DNA of 64,000 nt from Pyricularia pennisetigena (taxonomy: Eukaryota; Ascomycota; Sordariomycetes; Magnaporthales; Pyriculariaceae), in contig NC_043741.1 of the NCBI RefSeq assembly GCF_004337985.1, positions 2,859,348 through 2,923,347 of the forward strand, given 5' to 3'. The translations under genes were made by a program, and so were the position numbers. Shown in pieces: positions 47,655 to 60,356 of the stretch (position 1 is its first letter; the number at the start of each line of letters is the position of its first letter). The notes below the pieces were generated by a model. It made no database searches. It was not told the DNA's origin and saw nothing but the letters and a program-made list of their open reading frames with translations.

Positions 47655-50271
47655 TCAGTTGGCACGGATGACCAACTTGGATAGGAACTTGTTAGAAAGA
47701 GAGTCGAAGTCGTAGCGGTCGAATTTGGCGTCGGCACGGCCCCTTAGGTATTGTTCTGGTGATATGTGTTAGCATTTTGATCCAGTGGTGTAAACTTCCC
47801 AACAGGGCTCAGTGCAAGGAAAGTGAATCGGGATATGATATAGTATACATACCATGCTTGGTCACATGTTGGCGCACTTCTGTCATGGCCTCACAGACGG
47901 CCGGGTTGTTGTTGAGAAGCTGGCCGTGTCTGCGAGTGTCCCACTCGGTGAAGGCGGGAAGCTTCTGAGAAATGGCATGGAACAGACCGACAATAACACC
48001 AACAGGCGTCGACTCCATGTCATTGCAGAATTTGTTGACGGCGACGGTGTCGGGCACGCGGTAGTGGCAGTCGAACTGCATCTCCTCCCAAACGCACAGA
48101 AGAATGGCGGCAAGCATGAAGATGGTGGGCCAGTTCTTGAGCCTGTCGCCGCTGTAAACGCTCGAGTAGAGAGCAGACAGCTCCTCGAGGATCTCCTTTT
48201 GCAGCTCGCGCCACATGTCGGCCATGGCGCACTTGATCTGGAAGTTGATCATGACGGGAGCCACGATCTTGCCAAAGTACTTGGAATCCTCGTCGTCAAT
48301 CTGACCCTCGGCAAAGTTCTCAGCACCCTGCTGCTCCACCATGGTAATGTGAAGCGTCAGGTTGTAGGCGAGGACAAGCTTGAGCGCTTTGCGGATCACC
48401 GGGAGCTTCTCCTTGACGTAGAATCGGTGGGCCGTCTTTAGGATCTCACTGATAAATGGCGTACCCTCGAAGTGGTCATCGACGAAGCTCTCCCATGACT
48501 GGTCAATGTGCTTGTCAAGGTACTGGTCCAGAGACTCAATGCTGATACCATCCTGACCGACATCGAGCCTCTCGGTACGGATCTCAAAGTCAATGGGCTC
48601 CTGGTCGGTGAGATGAGACTCGACCCAGTCAACCTGGAAGCAGCTCTCGTCGGCAACGAAGACCTCGCGGACCATGATGGGCAGGCAGTATCCGTAACCG
48701 TGCGTAACCCACATCAAAGTCTCCTTCTGGGCGAAACCCTTGACGTTGTAAACCGAGACGCCACGATCAAGGTGGCGCTCATAGTCGGCCTTCCAGTCCT
48801 TCATGAAGTAGTTGACGTCCTTGATGTCGATGCGAGTGCAAGGCACCTGCCACAGACGAGCATGCGACGGCTGGCAACCCTGACAAGGCTCGCCCTTGTC
48901 ACATGTCTTCTTGAGGAACTTGCAGCGCAGGCAAGCACGCAGTTTCCTGATCTCGCTCGCCTGCTTCCTCTGCTCGGGCAGAAGAGGACCCTTGCGGCGG
49001 CCAACCTTCTTTTCTGTCTTGCCGTCCTTGCCAGTCGACGTCCTGCGAATGACAGATTTCGTCGGCTTGGCAATTGGGCTCTTGCGAGGACCCGAGGTAC
49101 GGCGGGCTGGGGGCGATGCCGAAGAAGATGCAGCGCCCACTCCCGAGCCGCTGGCTTGTGCGGGCCTGGTTGATGGCGCGGCAGCCTTGATGGGCATTGG
49201 TCCCACAGCAGCAGCCGGGCTGATGGTCTCAGTCTGTTGGTGATGATGGTGGTGGTGGCCATCGCTCGAGAAACAGTTGCGGTGACTGACGACGTCGAGG
49301 GTGTCAGAACCAGGAGAGAAAGGAGAGTACGGGAAGCTGACTTCCTCGTAGCTGCTGCCAAACTCCAAATCAGAATGCGAAGAGTCCGAATTCGACCTAA
49401 GATGAAGCGTCTGGCCCGGGTTGAAGATGGCAGTGTTCTGAGCCTGTTGCGAGAACCCAGTGGGATCGTGGTAGGCAGGGAAATCCACCGTCGTCCAGCC
49501 ATTGTCACTCCCAGAGTTGAGAGACAAGACCTCAAGATAAGTACCTGTGGGAGAATGGCTTCCCAAGCTGCCCACGTTTGGCATGGCCTCGGGCATCTGG
49601 GGGAAAGGCGTCATCGTCGTGCCAAAGTCCTGCCAATTTGCAATGCCCATGTTCCAGGTCAGCGCCTGGTGCGGGTTCTCAACCGTCGACATGCTGCTGA
49701 AAGTCGGCTCCAGTTGAATAGCAGGCTCCAGAGCCCCCGTCGTGGCGGGAAGGTACTCTATGGGCGCGTGTTGGAAGCCCGTGCCGAACGGGCCAAAGCT
49801 CATCAAAGCTGCCGAGCTGTCCTGGAACAGCGGCATATTTTGGGGAACCTGGGTCTGGTGAGACTGCTGTTGCTGCTGCTGATGTTGCTGTTGTTGTTGC
49901 TGGAGCGCCCAGTCTGTAAGAAGCGGGAGAGCGGTGGTCTGAAACGGTGAGAGCTGGTGCTGCAAGGGACTCGAAGCAGCGGAGCTGTGGTGGCCCGGCG
50001 AAGAGGCCTGCTGTGAATCTTCGGGTGACGAGGCCGAGAGGCTCTGAGATGTCGGAGAGTGCATCGGGCCAACCGCACCAACAGAGGCGGCCATGTCGTA
50101 CGACACCTGCCAGGCGCCAGGGCTCTGGCGATTTGATTGTGACATCGTGGTGATGGTGTTTGCCGGTGCCGTCGTGGTAGTTGCGGCAGAGGCGGCGGAA
50201 GTCGTGGCGTATGCGAAGTTTTCCCTCGCAAGCTGTTCCAAAAACTGATTTCCTCGGTAGTCGTAAGTCAT
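47655..50271 (-). CDS. Fungal Zn2Cys6 transcription factor
   Basis: Two exons (50271-47853 and 47755-47655), 839 residues. The intron is GTATGT to CACCAG with a GCTAAC branch site, and the last exon adds 33 residues ending KLVIRAN. The N-terminal 340 residues are Gln/Ser/Pro/Thr-rich with two Gln runs, as in activation domains, then a six-His run. A basic stretch (KVGRRKGPLLPEQRKQ) precedes the zinc cluster with C447, C450, C457, C463, C466 and C478. The first five spacings fit the Zn2Cys6 pattern. The last gap of 11 is wide. A well-folded, apparently conserved region follows (YFMKDWKADYERHLDRGV, then YVKEKLPVIRKALKLVLAYN) that does not resemble the usual fungal regulatory domain. I cannot assign a target pathway. 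The leader just before the ATG is pyrimidine-rich. Confidence 0.9.
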
Positions 50272-53200
50272 CGTGAAAGAATCGAAAAAAAAAGAGGAGA
50301 GAGAAAAAAGAGGATCGAGGCTTGTCGAGGGTTTGATAGTATTGTATCGTCAACGGCTGTCTACACCGCTTGCTCTGCTTTGAAACGGTGCAGATGCGGC
50401 ACTGACACTGGCAGCGGAAGCGGTCAGCAAGATTGAAGAGCAAACATCACCTCGAAGTTGATGCTGAGACTGCCGGTTTGGGGGAGGTCGTGGAATAGAG
50501 GAACCCAGAGAGGGGGGCGGCGACCTCTTCCCATACAATCTCGAAGAAGCGGTGTGGGAAGCAGTTTTAGCAGTTGATTGGGCTTGTGGATACCTGCCTG
50601 CATACTGTGGTACGCTCGAGAGGGGCACCTCGTCCAGTGGCTGGCATTCCGCTAGGGTTGTGCTGGCGCCAGCCTTGGCAGACTCCGACCCAATCAGCAT
50701 TTCACCACAACGGTCATGGGGAAGCTATGGGTGACTGCGCACGGTCCGGGTACCGGGGGGCTTGCTAGCGATGGATTTGCAACCACCCCGGGCGATCAAT
50801 TAGCAATATGCTCTGTGGATAGCCGACAGGAGGCCAGTGGTTTACTACTATAGGTAGGTCTCGCCCTATGCCAGCCGCCCAGCCCATGCTCATCAGGGTC
50901 CGGCCCAGCAATTAATCACGGGACTTTGCTTGCTTCTGGACCTCTGGATCTTTTGGATCTGTCATCCCAAGATCTTCAACTATTCATCTTGTCATCGCCC
51001 GATTCTTTCGTCTAGTCTAGTCTATCTACCACTCCGGATGTACACGACGTAGAGGCCCTATTAGTCTGCCAGTAGTAATCTGCATGTCGGAATCTAGACC
51101 CCCAGAGTGCAGACGAGATTTTTGGTGCCAATCCCCAAGTGAGCATTTTCGTCCTGTTTGTCCAGCTGCACTGTGCCGGGTTAGTTTCCTGACTTCAGGA
51201 TGCACCACGTCCACTAACCACATGGGAATGAATGGGCTTGTGGGAATTCATTCGCTTTGTTTTGCCAGTTGGACAAATTAAAAACTGGGACTTGCCCTGC
51301 TTCGCCCCTCCGCAGCGTCTCGGCCTCGTCCTGATATTAAACGTAACATGGGCTATCTTTTTGAAAAAAATCGGCCAATCAAAAAATGCTATTAATTATG
51401 TGGGAGCTCAAAGGCCGTGCTTAATTCTCATCCCGTCCAATGGGCAGCAGCAAATAATTACTGCTTGTTCCCTTCAATCCCCGCCAACGGGTAAAAGTAC
51501 CGAATTTGCCCACAATCAAGCTCACTCACGACTCATCCAATCGACGCGTTCCGAGGTATGCCCGGTTCCATTGAACCAGGGGCTTTTCACGGCGTGGATT
51601 GGTTGTTGGCAGGTAAATTAATGGTAACGAATTGTCCCGTAGTCCATCATCTCCGGTGCATTCCCCCTCGACTGGAAACAAAAGAAAAAGATGCGCCGAA
51701 TTCGACGCCCGGCCTCGAATCCCAACGGTTGCAAAGGCTAAGGCGTTAAAGACTGGACAAGGAGGCTGGGTGGCTGCCATTCTATGTCATGGTGCTTTGG
51801 ATCCGAGCTAGCCAGCAAGGATCACTTGTTTTTGGTTGTCATGATCCGACGGTCGCCAGTTTGATGTCTAAAACCCTGTACTTTATTTCGCAGGACCCGT
51901 AGCAATCATTTTCAATTTTGCACTCTGTTTTGTTTTTGTTTTTTGGTCAATGCATAACTGATGATGCAAGGTCACAGCCTGGACGGGTAAGAGTGTATTG
52001 GGTAATCAATTGATACTCGCTCTGCATCTCCAGAGTGATCAACAATTATGAGTTCCAAGTTCCTGCACAGTAAAAGTGTCAACGGAACTGGACTGGTTTG
52101 AAAAGGTGGCAGGTTACATTCGCTTCAGACTCGACAATGGAGCTAGCCTTGAAAAAGCAAGCAGCTTACTACCCACATAGTCCTGCTTTTGTACGATTGT
52201 ACCCCACGCTGACAAGGGTTTTGACTGTGCCGCCAAGTGACGCCCGGGCCACAAGAGGTGTTTTTGTGCCGAAGCTGAACAATTGTACCTTGAATTTGAG
52301 GCGGATGGATGTCAACCGCAAGGGTCTTTGCAATCAAGGCTTTTTTTTGGCCTTTGCCAAACCCACAAAAACGCGTCCTTGATGAGCGAGACAAGCGCGA
52401 GGAGAATTTTCATAGTAAGCCAAGACCTGGCACCAAGAAATCAAGCACCAGCCAGCCTACCACGTAGTAATTACGAAGTCCTGCCTGCGAAAAATACGTT
52501 TGGCTGGACAAGTTACTTCCTAGGTAAAAAGTTCTTCAGCATGATCCACATTTTGCTTCCGTTCCGGCCGGGTTTGGCCGAGTTTCCTTGAGAGGTCTTC
52601 AACGGCAAAGAGGACCACCGATTCAAAATTGGGCCAAGGCGATCCCACCCCATACAGTCTCCGAGTAGCTACCAATAGCAGCTATCGAATCCCTACCTAG
52701 TACGGAGGTACCTATTTTCAGATGCGTTGGACATTCAGACGGCGGTCAAAGATCTAATTCAATGCGCCTGGCTGGCCACGGAGCTGTAGCCTGGTCTGTC
52801 AAGGTAAAACGAATGAGCTATGGTACGAAACGGCCCCGCGAGCCATACGGAGTAGTGGGCGCGATCTTTAGGTACTGCCGTGGTAAAGCCCTTGAAGAGT
52901 TTGACCGCTAGATCTGCCAGGTCCACACGACAACAAGAGCAACGCCACAGCCCCTCTCAAGGCCAGCTGGTCTTTCAAGGCTATCCCAGCATCGCTGCAT
53001 TGCTGCATGCGAACGACAGGTTATCAGCCCATGAAATGGTATTGAAGCCTGGCTTGAAGGGCCTCGTTTCCGGATCGAGGCAGGGGCGAGGGGTGTTGCG
53101 GGGTTAGTTGTTGAGCAGTTCTGCAGTTGGCTGAATTCCCGTGTTGGGAGCAACAATGAATGTCCCATCGGGTGGACAGGTAGCTAAGGTAGGCTCGCTT

Positions 53201-54674
53201 GGCTTGGTAGGTACCTTGACTTGCTTGAGTGCCTGGATATGTTGGACAGCGTTGCGATGCCGTACTTGCAGATGCAGCAATGAGCCATCCTAACCCAAGG
53301 TAGGTAGTCCAGGTTTTCATAATGAGCTAGGGCGACTGACGTGCAACATCACTTACAATAGTCTAGCACCGTAGGCAAGGCGCTTTTTCAGAGACTCGCT
53401 GTAGACCTGACACGTGAATAGTAGCTTACGTAGGTCCTGGTCTTGTGCAGTCTTGCCGACAATGGCGTCCAACTTTGAAGTAAATCACATTGGTGCTAGG
53501 CCAGCTTGACGTGCTCATCGCCTCATTGAGCTCCCCGCAAGCTTCTTCTCACGTAATTGGATAGGGACGTTGGCACCTGTTTGCCACAAGGTTTGGCTGG
53601 ACCGCACGTGCTCATTCCACAAGGGCTTTTCCTAGACCAAGGCCAGCGGACCAGCTGTCATTACATGAAGCTACAGCTAGGGGCGCGCCGGTGCTCAAGA
53701 GTTTCGGGGTTTCCAGCCAGATCGCTTTTGTCACTCTTTGACTTGCTGCATAGATCCAATGTCCGTGTGCAGGTCGGTCTGAATGACTCGATCTAATCTA
53801 GTATTTCTGTCAGAATGCCGAGCCTAATTAATCAGACAATCGTGCCAGGTGCAGGAGTGAAGGATGCCTTGCACAGAAAGACAAGTCCAGAAGGCACATT
53901 GGGCCCGGCCCATTTGCCTCGAGACCTCTGATTAGATGGGTGACCTGACTTACCCTGCACTTGACTGCAGTAAGGGCCCGATAAAACGTTCTTTAGCGGG
54001 GATCAAAAGATAAATAATTAAATCCAATGCCACTATGACAGGGCAGGTAGCTGCATGAAAGTTCCATTGCTTCAAGGGATTAAGCAAGCTGTCTTGCTTA
54101 TGATTACCATGCATCATAGTATAGCCCGAGATAATTAAAGTAAGACAGGCCGTTACCTGGGAAGGGATTTCTAACAATTTATTTCTATCATGAGTGAGCT
54201 TACATAGTAATTCAAATCCGATCGCTTTGGACTTGACAGGTCGGGAAGGTACAATAGAAAGCACACAGGTAGCGCTGAATACACTGAATTTTAGCCGAGC
54301 TTCCCCCGCATGTTGATCCAACCCACGCAAACATTCTCCAACAACAAAACGTCGGCAAGGGATGATGAGAAGCAGGAGGGCTTCAAAGAGCAAGGGATCA
54401 AAATTTTAGTTTTCTTGACAACATTCCTGACGACAGAGAGAAGCTTGGGGCCATTTTTTTTTTAATCAGGATTAAATTCATAAACCTGTGTGAGGAACAA
54501 TAGCAAGAATCTGCTCATATTGTCTACCTACAGTCCATCACCAAATTACAGGCAGCCCACCTTGGCGAAGCCGCCCGCAATGGGCACCGCTGTTCATCCA
54601 GTGACATGAGACATCTTCACACAAAGAACTTGCGCCGCCGGGCTATATTTCTTAGGACCACCCCAAGAGGAAAG
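50272..54674. other. Long divergent intergenic region
   Basis: About 4.4 kb between the transcription factor (minus) and farnesyltransferase beta (plus). The size suggests an extended promoter or long leader for the transcription factor. Short GGTACC/CCTACC-type words and one TACGGAGTA (52846-52854) occur. Open frames are short and none looks coding. I see no transposon ends or RIP-like TA enrichment. Confidence 0.45.
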
Positions 54675-56459
54675 ATGGATTCTTCCTCCTCTGTCGCGAC
54701 CTCCACTTCTTCCACTTCCAAGCATCGATTTGTTCAGTCGTCAGAGGAAACGCCATCAGCAGGCGGCGACGATATCGAAGAAGTCATCATGACTCCAGGT
54801 ATAGCCACAGGGCGCGTGCAGCCCGCAGTGTCGGTCGCAATCCCGGATCTTTTTACTCAGCTTCCACCGGTCAAGGACGACCTTGCAACCACCACCTCCA
54901 AGGCGCAGGACGAGACAGTGGCGATATGCCTCCCTTACTTGGCGGGCAGTGACGCCAACGCAGACGTGGAGCACAACGTCCACGGCGTGCCGCACATTGA
55001 TCGCAGGAAGCATGTGCGCTTTCTCCGCAACATGCTGAGGCAGTTGCCTGCGCCATTCATAGCAGCCGATGCCAGCAGACCCTGGTTTTTATACTGGTCG
55101 CTCAACGCCATGGCCATTCTGGGCGAGGACGTCAGGGAAGACTACGCCGAACCACTGGCCGACACCGCAAGGTCAATGCAGAACGAGTCTGGTGGCTTTA
55201 GTGGCGGCCATGGGCAAACTTCCCATTTGGCAACTACCTATGCCGTCGTGCTCGCTCTCGCTGTTGTCGGTGATGAGGATGGTCTCTCCCTTATCGACAG
55301 GAGAGCTTTGTGGAAGTGGCTATGTGATCTGAAGGAGGCTGACGGAGGCTTTCGGATGTCTTTGGGTGGAGAGGAAGATGTCAGGTGAGCCCTGGTCTTG
55401 TGAAGCCCCTACATCAGTATGCCCATTCTGTGGCTCCGAAGTTGACCGACTGCGACAGGGGTGCATATTGCGCGGCAGTCATTATATCCCTGCTTAACCT
55501 TCCGCTTGATCTATGCAAGGACTCGGAGGCATACATCAGAGATCCCACCGCAAATCTATTCACCGGCTTAGGTGATTACGTTCGAAAATGTCTGTCTACT
55601 CATCATCAATCTTGGACCTTTGAGGGCCAATTGACTGACTCTACCGTTTCGCATGGTGAAATCAGGTCAAACGTTCGAGGGGGGCATATCAGGCCAACCG
55701 GATGCAGAAGCTCATGGCGCATACGCCTTTTGTGCCCTGGGGTGTCTCTCTCTCCTAGGAACGCCAAGCGAGACTATTCCCAAGTATGTGTGGACTCAAC
55801 AGAACCCCTCATTACCACCCTATACGGGCATGGATGTGGCATCGCAAGGATACTACTAAGACTTCTCTTGCAGGTATCTTAACGTCGAGCGGCTCATTTC
55901 TTGGCTTTCTTCACGACAATACGCTCCCGAGGGCGGGTTTTCGGGTCGCACCAACAAGCTTGTCGATGGTTGCTACAGCCACTGGGTAGGGGGCTGTTGG
56001 CCATTGATAGAAGCATGCCTCAACGGACCTGTCAAGGTTGGAAACCTTGACCGGGAACCACAACCACTCTTCAGTCGTGAGGGCCTCATTCGATACATTC
56101 TCTGTTGTTGTCAGGAGCAGGGGAAACGGGGCGGTCTGCGCGACAAGCCCGGGAAGTAGGTCCACCTCAAACACCCACTTTGCCATCATTTGTCCGCAGC
56201 TTCTAATCGGCGAACACAAAGGCCATCTGATGCATATCATTCCTGTTATGTCTTATCGGGCTTAAGTTCCGCGCAAACCCGGTGGCAGCTCGTTCTCGGG
56301 GATGACGAAATGCCCGCCTGGATGGTTTCACCGTTCCCGAACGAGGAAGAGATCTTTGACGAGAAAGACCGGGTAGGCACGGTCCATCCGGTCTACGTCA
56401 TACCTGAAGACAAGGTTGCCAAGGTTCAGACCTACTTTGCTTCAAGAGATGGATTCTAA
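54675..56459 (+). CDS. ram1: Protein farnesyltransferase beta subunit
   Basis: Five exons: 54675-55384, 55459-55589, 55666-55783, 55874-56155 and 56222-56459, giving 492 residues from MDSSSSVATSTS. The enzyme attaches farnesyl to CaaX cysteines of Ras, Rho and a-type pheromone. The barrel repeats are evident: NESGGFSGGHGQTSHLATTY, then LKEADGGFRMSLGGEEDVRG, FEGGISGQPDAEAHGAYAF and PEGGFSGRTNKLVDGCYSHW. The zinc ligands D351 and C353 (VDGCYSHW) and H420 (DAYHSCYVLSGLS) are present, and PWFLYWSLNAMAILGE marks the start of the fold. The first 120 residues are a variable extension. An in-frame ATG at 54606 would add 23 residues. The exon 2 donor reads GTCTGT, a weak site, and the exon 5 acceptor is CAAAG, but both restore the family sequence exactly. 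Confidence 0.93.
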
Positions 56460-59400
56460 GTGAGGTTTATACCGAGAGGATATTCGCAAAAAGGTTCCAT
56501 AACATCATGGGGTTATTGTTACAAGCATAGTCCCTCGGTGGGCTATTTGAAAGCCTTTCAAGTTTACCTTGAGTCAACTTGACTCACTCAAAAACGTTAG
56601 GGAATAGCAATAAATGACAGGCGCAGGGATTGAATGCCAGTCGACCGCCTTCCATGCAAAGAGTCCTTCGCGGGGCTTGCCTTCACAGTGACAAGAGGCA
56701 TAAAGCAATTTTGTTTTCACGCGGGTTGAGGCAGGAAGGAATTTGGAGGACTTTTTTTCGAGTTACATAGGTTTTGTATTCAAAACCTTTACAGCTCAGC
56801 ATTTCTGCCAATTGAAAGTCTCTCGACAACTTGTCATGCCTTTGACCGCTGAATTGGAGAAGTGCAACACTAAATCTCGGAGGAATCAGCCGTCTGCATC
56901 CCGGGCGACGCTTGTCTCAGATGCACTACACTTTTATGGGCTGTATATTCCTCGACAAACCACACTCTGCGGTTACACAAAGTGAGGAGCGAGCCATATT
57001 CCACGATGGAGGCAACCTTTTCTGTGTTACTTGGGTTTTATTATTCTGACTTTGACAAAACCTCGTCAATCCCGCCTGTACATTTTCTTGTCAAATGTAG
57101 GCAAACACTATCGGGCGAATGACTTTGGCACGCCTTTCTCCAACCTTCTGTCTGGGAGGGTCGTCTTTGGGGTTGGGCTAGAGCCAGCGGTTGCATTAGT
57201 CTATCGGTATGCCCGTCATCAACTCTCTATCTAGTTAAAAAAAAGTGTTGGCGTTGCCCAAGAAAACTTTGTCCTACATCCTGGGCTCAGTAGTCCGCAG
57301 TCTGTCTGTTTCAGAAACCAAGGAGGAAATGTTTGATCAAACGACTAGGCATGCCCGCACATGGCCCACGCCATAGGACAGAGTATGTGTGAGTGCGTGG
57401 AGATTCTACTACTACTGCTAGTTACTCCAGATGGAAAGTGAGCCATTTGATCCGTCGTAACCTCCAGCTTCTCTGGGGCTGAAGCGGTGAGCACTAACCA
57501 CCGGGGGAGAAGAAGAATGGACCTAGATGACACGTGGATGGGGGAGCCGGCTTGCCTTCCATGTAGCCCAACAAGTTTGCGATCTATTGCGAACCTTGTG
57601 GAGAGCGCCGAGTCGTTCCCGGTGAGTACAAGTTACGTTTTCTGACCTCGGGCTTTGCAGTTGATGTTGTGCAATGTACTACTTCCTTTCCGTCCACCCT
57701 AGTCCGTCTAGCCATGTCTGCTTTTTTTTGAAGGGCACTGCAGCCTGCTTTGATGTACACAGAGATATTCCGTCGATGTATCCCAGGAGTCCTCTCAAAG
57801 TCACCGCCATAACCCTCAATGTCATTCCCCGGTATCATCNNNNNNNNNNNNNNNNNNNNNCCCCCAATGCACAGCTGCCTACGCTGATGCATATGCTGGT
57901 TACATGCCTCGTTGGTGGAGGGGTGCAGGAGGCGAGGCACGGAGTGGGAAAAGTGAATCAAGCAGACAACACTTTATCATATTCTTAATCGATCCATTGC
58001 CACCCCGCTGCAGATAGAGCACTCCTTCCGGCGCCCGACTTCGCTGCATGTCTGAGAAGGGTATTTCATCTTCACCTGGTTCACATCTTGGTGGGTAAGG
58101 GGAGAAGGCCCCTTGGTGGATCGACATCATGGTGGTTGCCAGTTTTCTCTATTATTTCTTGTTGACTTTTTTTTCCTGCAGCTGAGGGCTTTTTCTGCGA
58201 CCTCGCCACCTTATTTTTTTCGTATCTCTGCCACCCCCCTCCAGAGATGTTGTAATGTATGGATGTATGTATGCGTTGGCGTTTGGCCTCCAAAACGGGC
58301 CTCGTGCGCGTCGGGGGTGGCAAAGATGGATACAATCCACGATATTGCAGAAACCCATCGCGCATGGGTAGTCACCCGGAGCTACAAGTCCCCGTATGTT
58401 GTACAGTAGGTAGGGTACGAAGTAAAATAAAAAAGGGGGGGTGGGCGGTAGGATGTTAGTGTAAGGGTATGCAGCCTTCTTACGGTATACCATACCCACC
58501 GCCATGGAAATGTCTCATTCATCATTCAATTCTATGGTTCCCAGATTGGCTAGTCCTGAAATTTTCGGCGGAGAAAGGGGCTCCCAACGGCTCCCACCCG
58601 TCTCTTGTCTCAACTTTGAAAACGATGATCAGTTTTCAGGGTAGCCATACTGCACGGCTTACCTGCGTCCTATGCGGGAGCTACCAGCCAGGCGAGTCTC
58701 TGACGGGGTCTCTCTGGCTGTGATTTCCTTGGCCGTGATGGCCTCTCTGCAACGTTGGCTCCAATACAGGCGGCCCATCTTCTTGACACACGCCTATCAC
58801 TCGCTCGATATTTTGCTCGACGATCGGCCACGAGCAGAAGAGCCACGTTGCAGGCTGACACTTTGGGGATGAGGTGGTGGCCACAAAATGCGCCCAGAAC
58901 AAGAGATAAATCTGCAAAGGTCTGGTGATTTTATTTATTTATTTATTTTCCCCCCTCGTTTACCCCGGTACCGGACAGGTCCGAAGATCCAAATGTAGGA
59001 CAGCCAGCGTTTGCGCAGCACAGGATACACATATTTGCCTCATATGCCTCGTGCGCTTCAACGTACCGCAAGCTACCATGCCATCGATTCCATGCTAAGG
59101 CCTGCTTCCCCGTTGTGCTAGCAGTTATCATCGAGCAATGACACCATGGCTTGCTTGAAGCGTGATCCCCGCGGGACCTTGAGCTGACATCTGAACCTTG
59201 GGATGGAAGGGTTCTAACTAATCTCGAGGCTAAGTCAAATTGCAGATTCGCGCATACTTACCATATATAGATTACGAGTTATTCTGGGATATAGGAAAAA
59301 GCTTTTGTAAATATCTGGTTGATTTTGGCAGCTCCGTGCAGCTTTATATAGAACTATTGAGCTGGGATCGGGCGCTCAAGTATAGGCTCAATTAACTCAG

Positions 59401-59675
59401 TATTTGAACACAATCAGGACACATGCCTGAAATTAACATACTTGGGTTCAAAGACATCGCAAATCATAAACAACGGTAGTGAATGTATCATCAGAAGCAG
59501 AATTAGACCAACATAAAAGCAGTACAGGTAAAGCATAAATACCGATCACATTCTTGACTGATGTTAACATCGCTTTCATGTTGTTGTTTTTCTACACACT
59601 TACAATAACCCGGTCCAACAACCAAAAAANNAAAAAAAAAACTCTGCAGCTTTGGTCTTTTTCCTCTCCATAAAG
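56460..59675. other. Intergenic region with an assembly gap
   Basis: No gene is supported. It holds a 21-base N gap, a TTTA tandem near 58930-58948 and scattered simple sequence. Frames on both strands are short and break across all phases. Confidence 0.5.
57840..57860. other. Assembly gap (21 N)
   Basis: Run of undetermined bases, and a further two N lie at 59630-59631 inside an A tract. The true missing length is unknown. Confidence 0.98.
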
Positions 59676-60356
59676 ATGTGTATCAAAACTCTTTACGCTA
59701 TTGCCGCTTTTACGCACGTTGTTATCAGCGATCCAACAGCGAGATCCGTTGAAAACCTCCCTCCCATCGGACCACCACCCCCAGGATTCGTTTCTGGTAA
59801 AAAGAAAGAGGCCTCTGTATCGGAACTCAAAAGATTATTGCAACAGGCAATGCGAGTTGCATCCCGCTGGATTTGTAGGCACATGAGTATGCCCAATCGG
59901 CCATGTTGAGAAACACGGTGCTACTAGCAAGTTTTAGAAGCCAGTTTCATATATATACGGATTTCTTCTACAGTAGACATATTTAACATGGGCGTTCCTT
60001 AAACAGGTAGTCGCGGGACCCTTCATCGTCGCGAAGTCAGTGTTGTCACCATCATTACACTTTGCATCGTTGGATTTGCGGTTGCTGTTATGGCCAGCGA
60101 CGTGGCGGCACAAAAGTTGAAATCGATGCTAGCCGAAACAACTGCGAATATAATCATTGAGAAAGTGAAGAAACTAGGCCCGAATAACATAGCCGAGATA
60201 GAGAAGATACTCCAAGAACATGTTGCTGCCGAAAGCGGCGAACACAAGGGCTGGGGCGAAGAGAGGCCACCCCAGGAAAATGTAGGCGCCGTGGGCTCGA
60301 GGAAACCGAAGAAGCAAATAAAATTCAAATTTGCCTCGTGCTGGAGGTACAATTAA
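59676..60356 (+). CDS. Doubtful small secreted or membrane protein
   Basis: Two open pieces may form one gene. Exon 1 starts at 59676 with a signal-like N-terminus (MCIKTLYAIAAFTHVVISDP), then a Pro-rich stretch (LPPIGPPPPGFVSG) and a basic helix. A donor GTAGGC at 59875 or GTATGC at 59887 joins in phase with an acceptor ending at 60006. Exon 2 would contain a hydrophobic span (VVTIITLCIVGFAVAVMA), an amphipathic helix (KLKSMLAETTANIIIEKV) and a basic end with RKPKKQIKFKFASC. I recognise no family. The branch site is weak, the codon use is AT-rich, and an N pair lies just upstream. It could equally be chance ORFs. Confidence 0.3.

Noticed and set aside
47854..49173. Two long plus-strand frames (195 and 221 codons) under the transcription factor gene
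   Set aside because: Antisense shadows produced by G/C third-position bias of the real minus-strand gene.
51695..51735. tRNA-like B-box resemblance (CCTCGAATCC)
   Set aside because: No matching A box, acceptor stem or anticodon arm could be folded around it by eye.
50272..54674. Long gene-free region considered as a transposon or RIP-mutated relic
   Set aside because: No terminal repeats, no reverse transcriptase or transposase motifs and no marked TA-rich, stop-dense stretch were seen.
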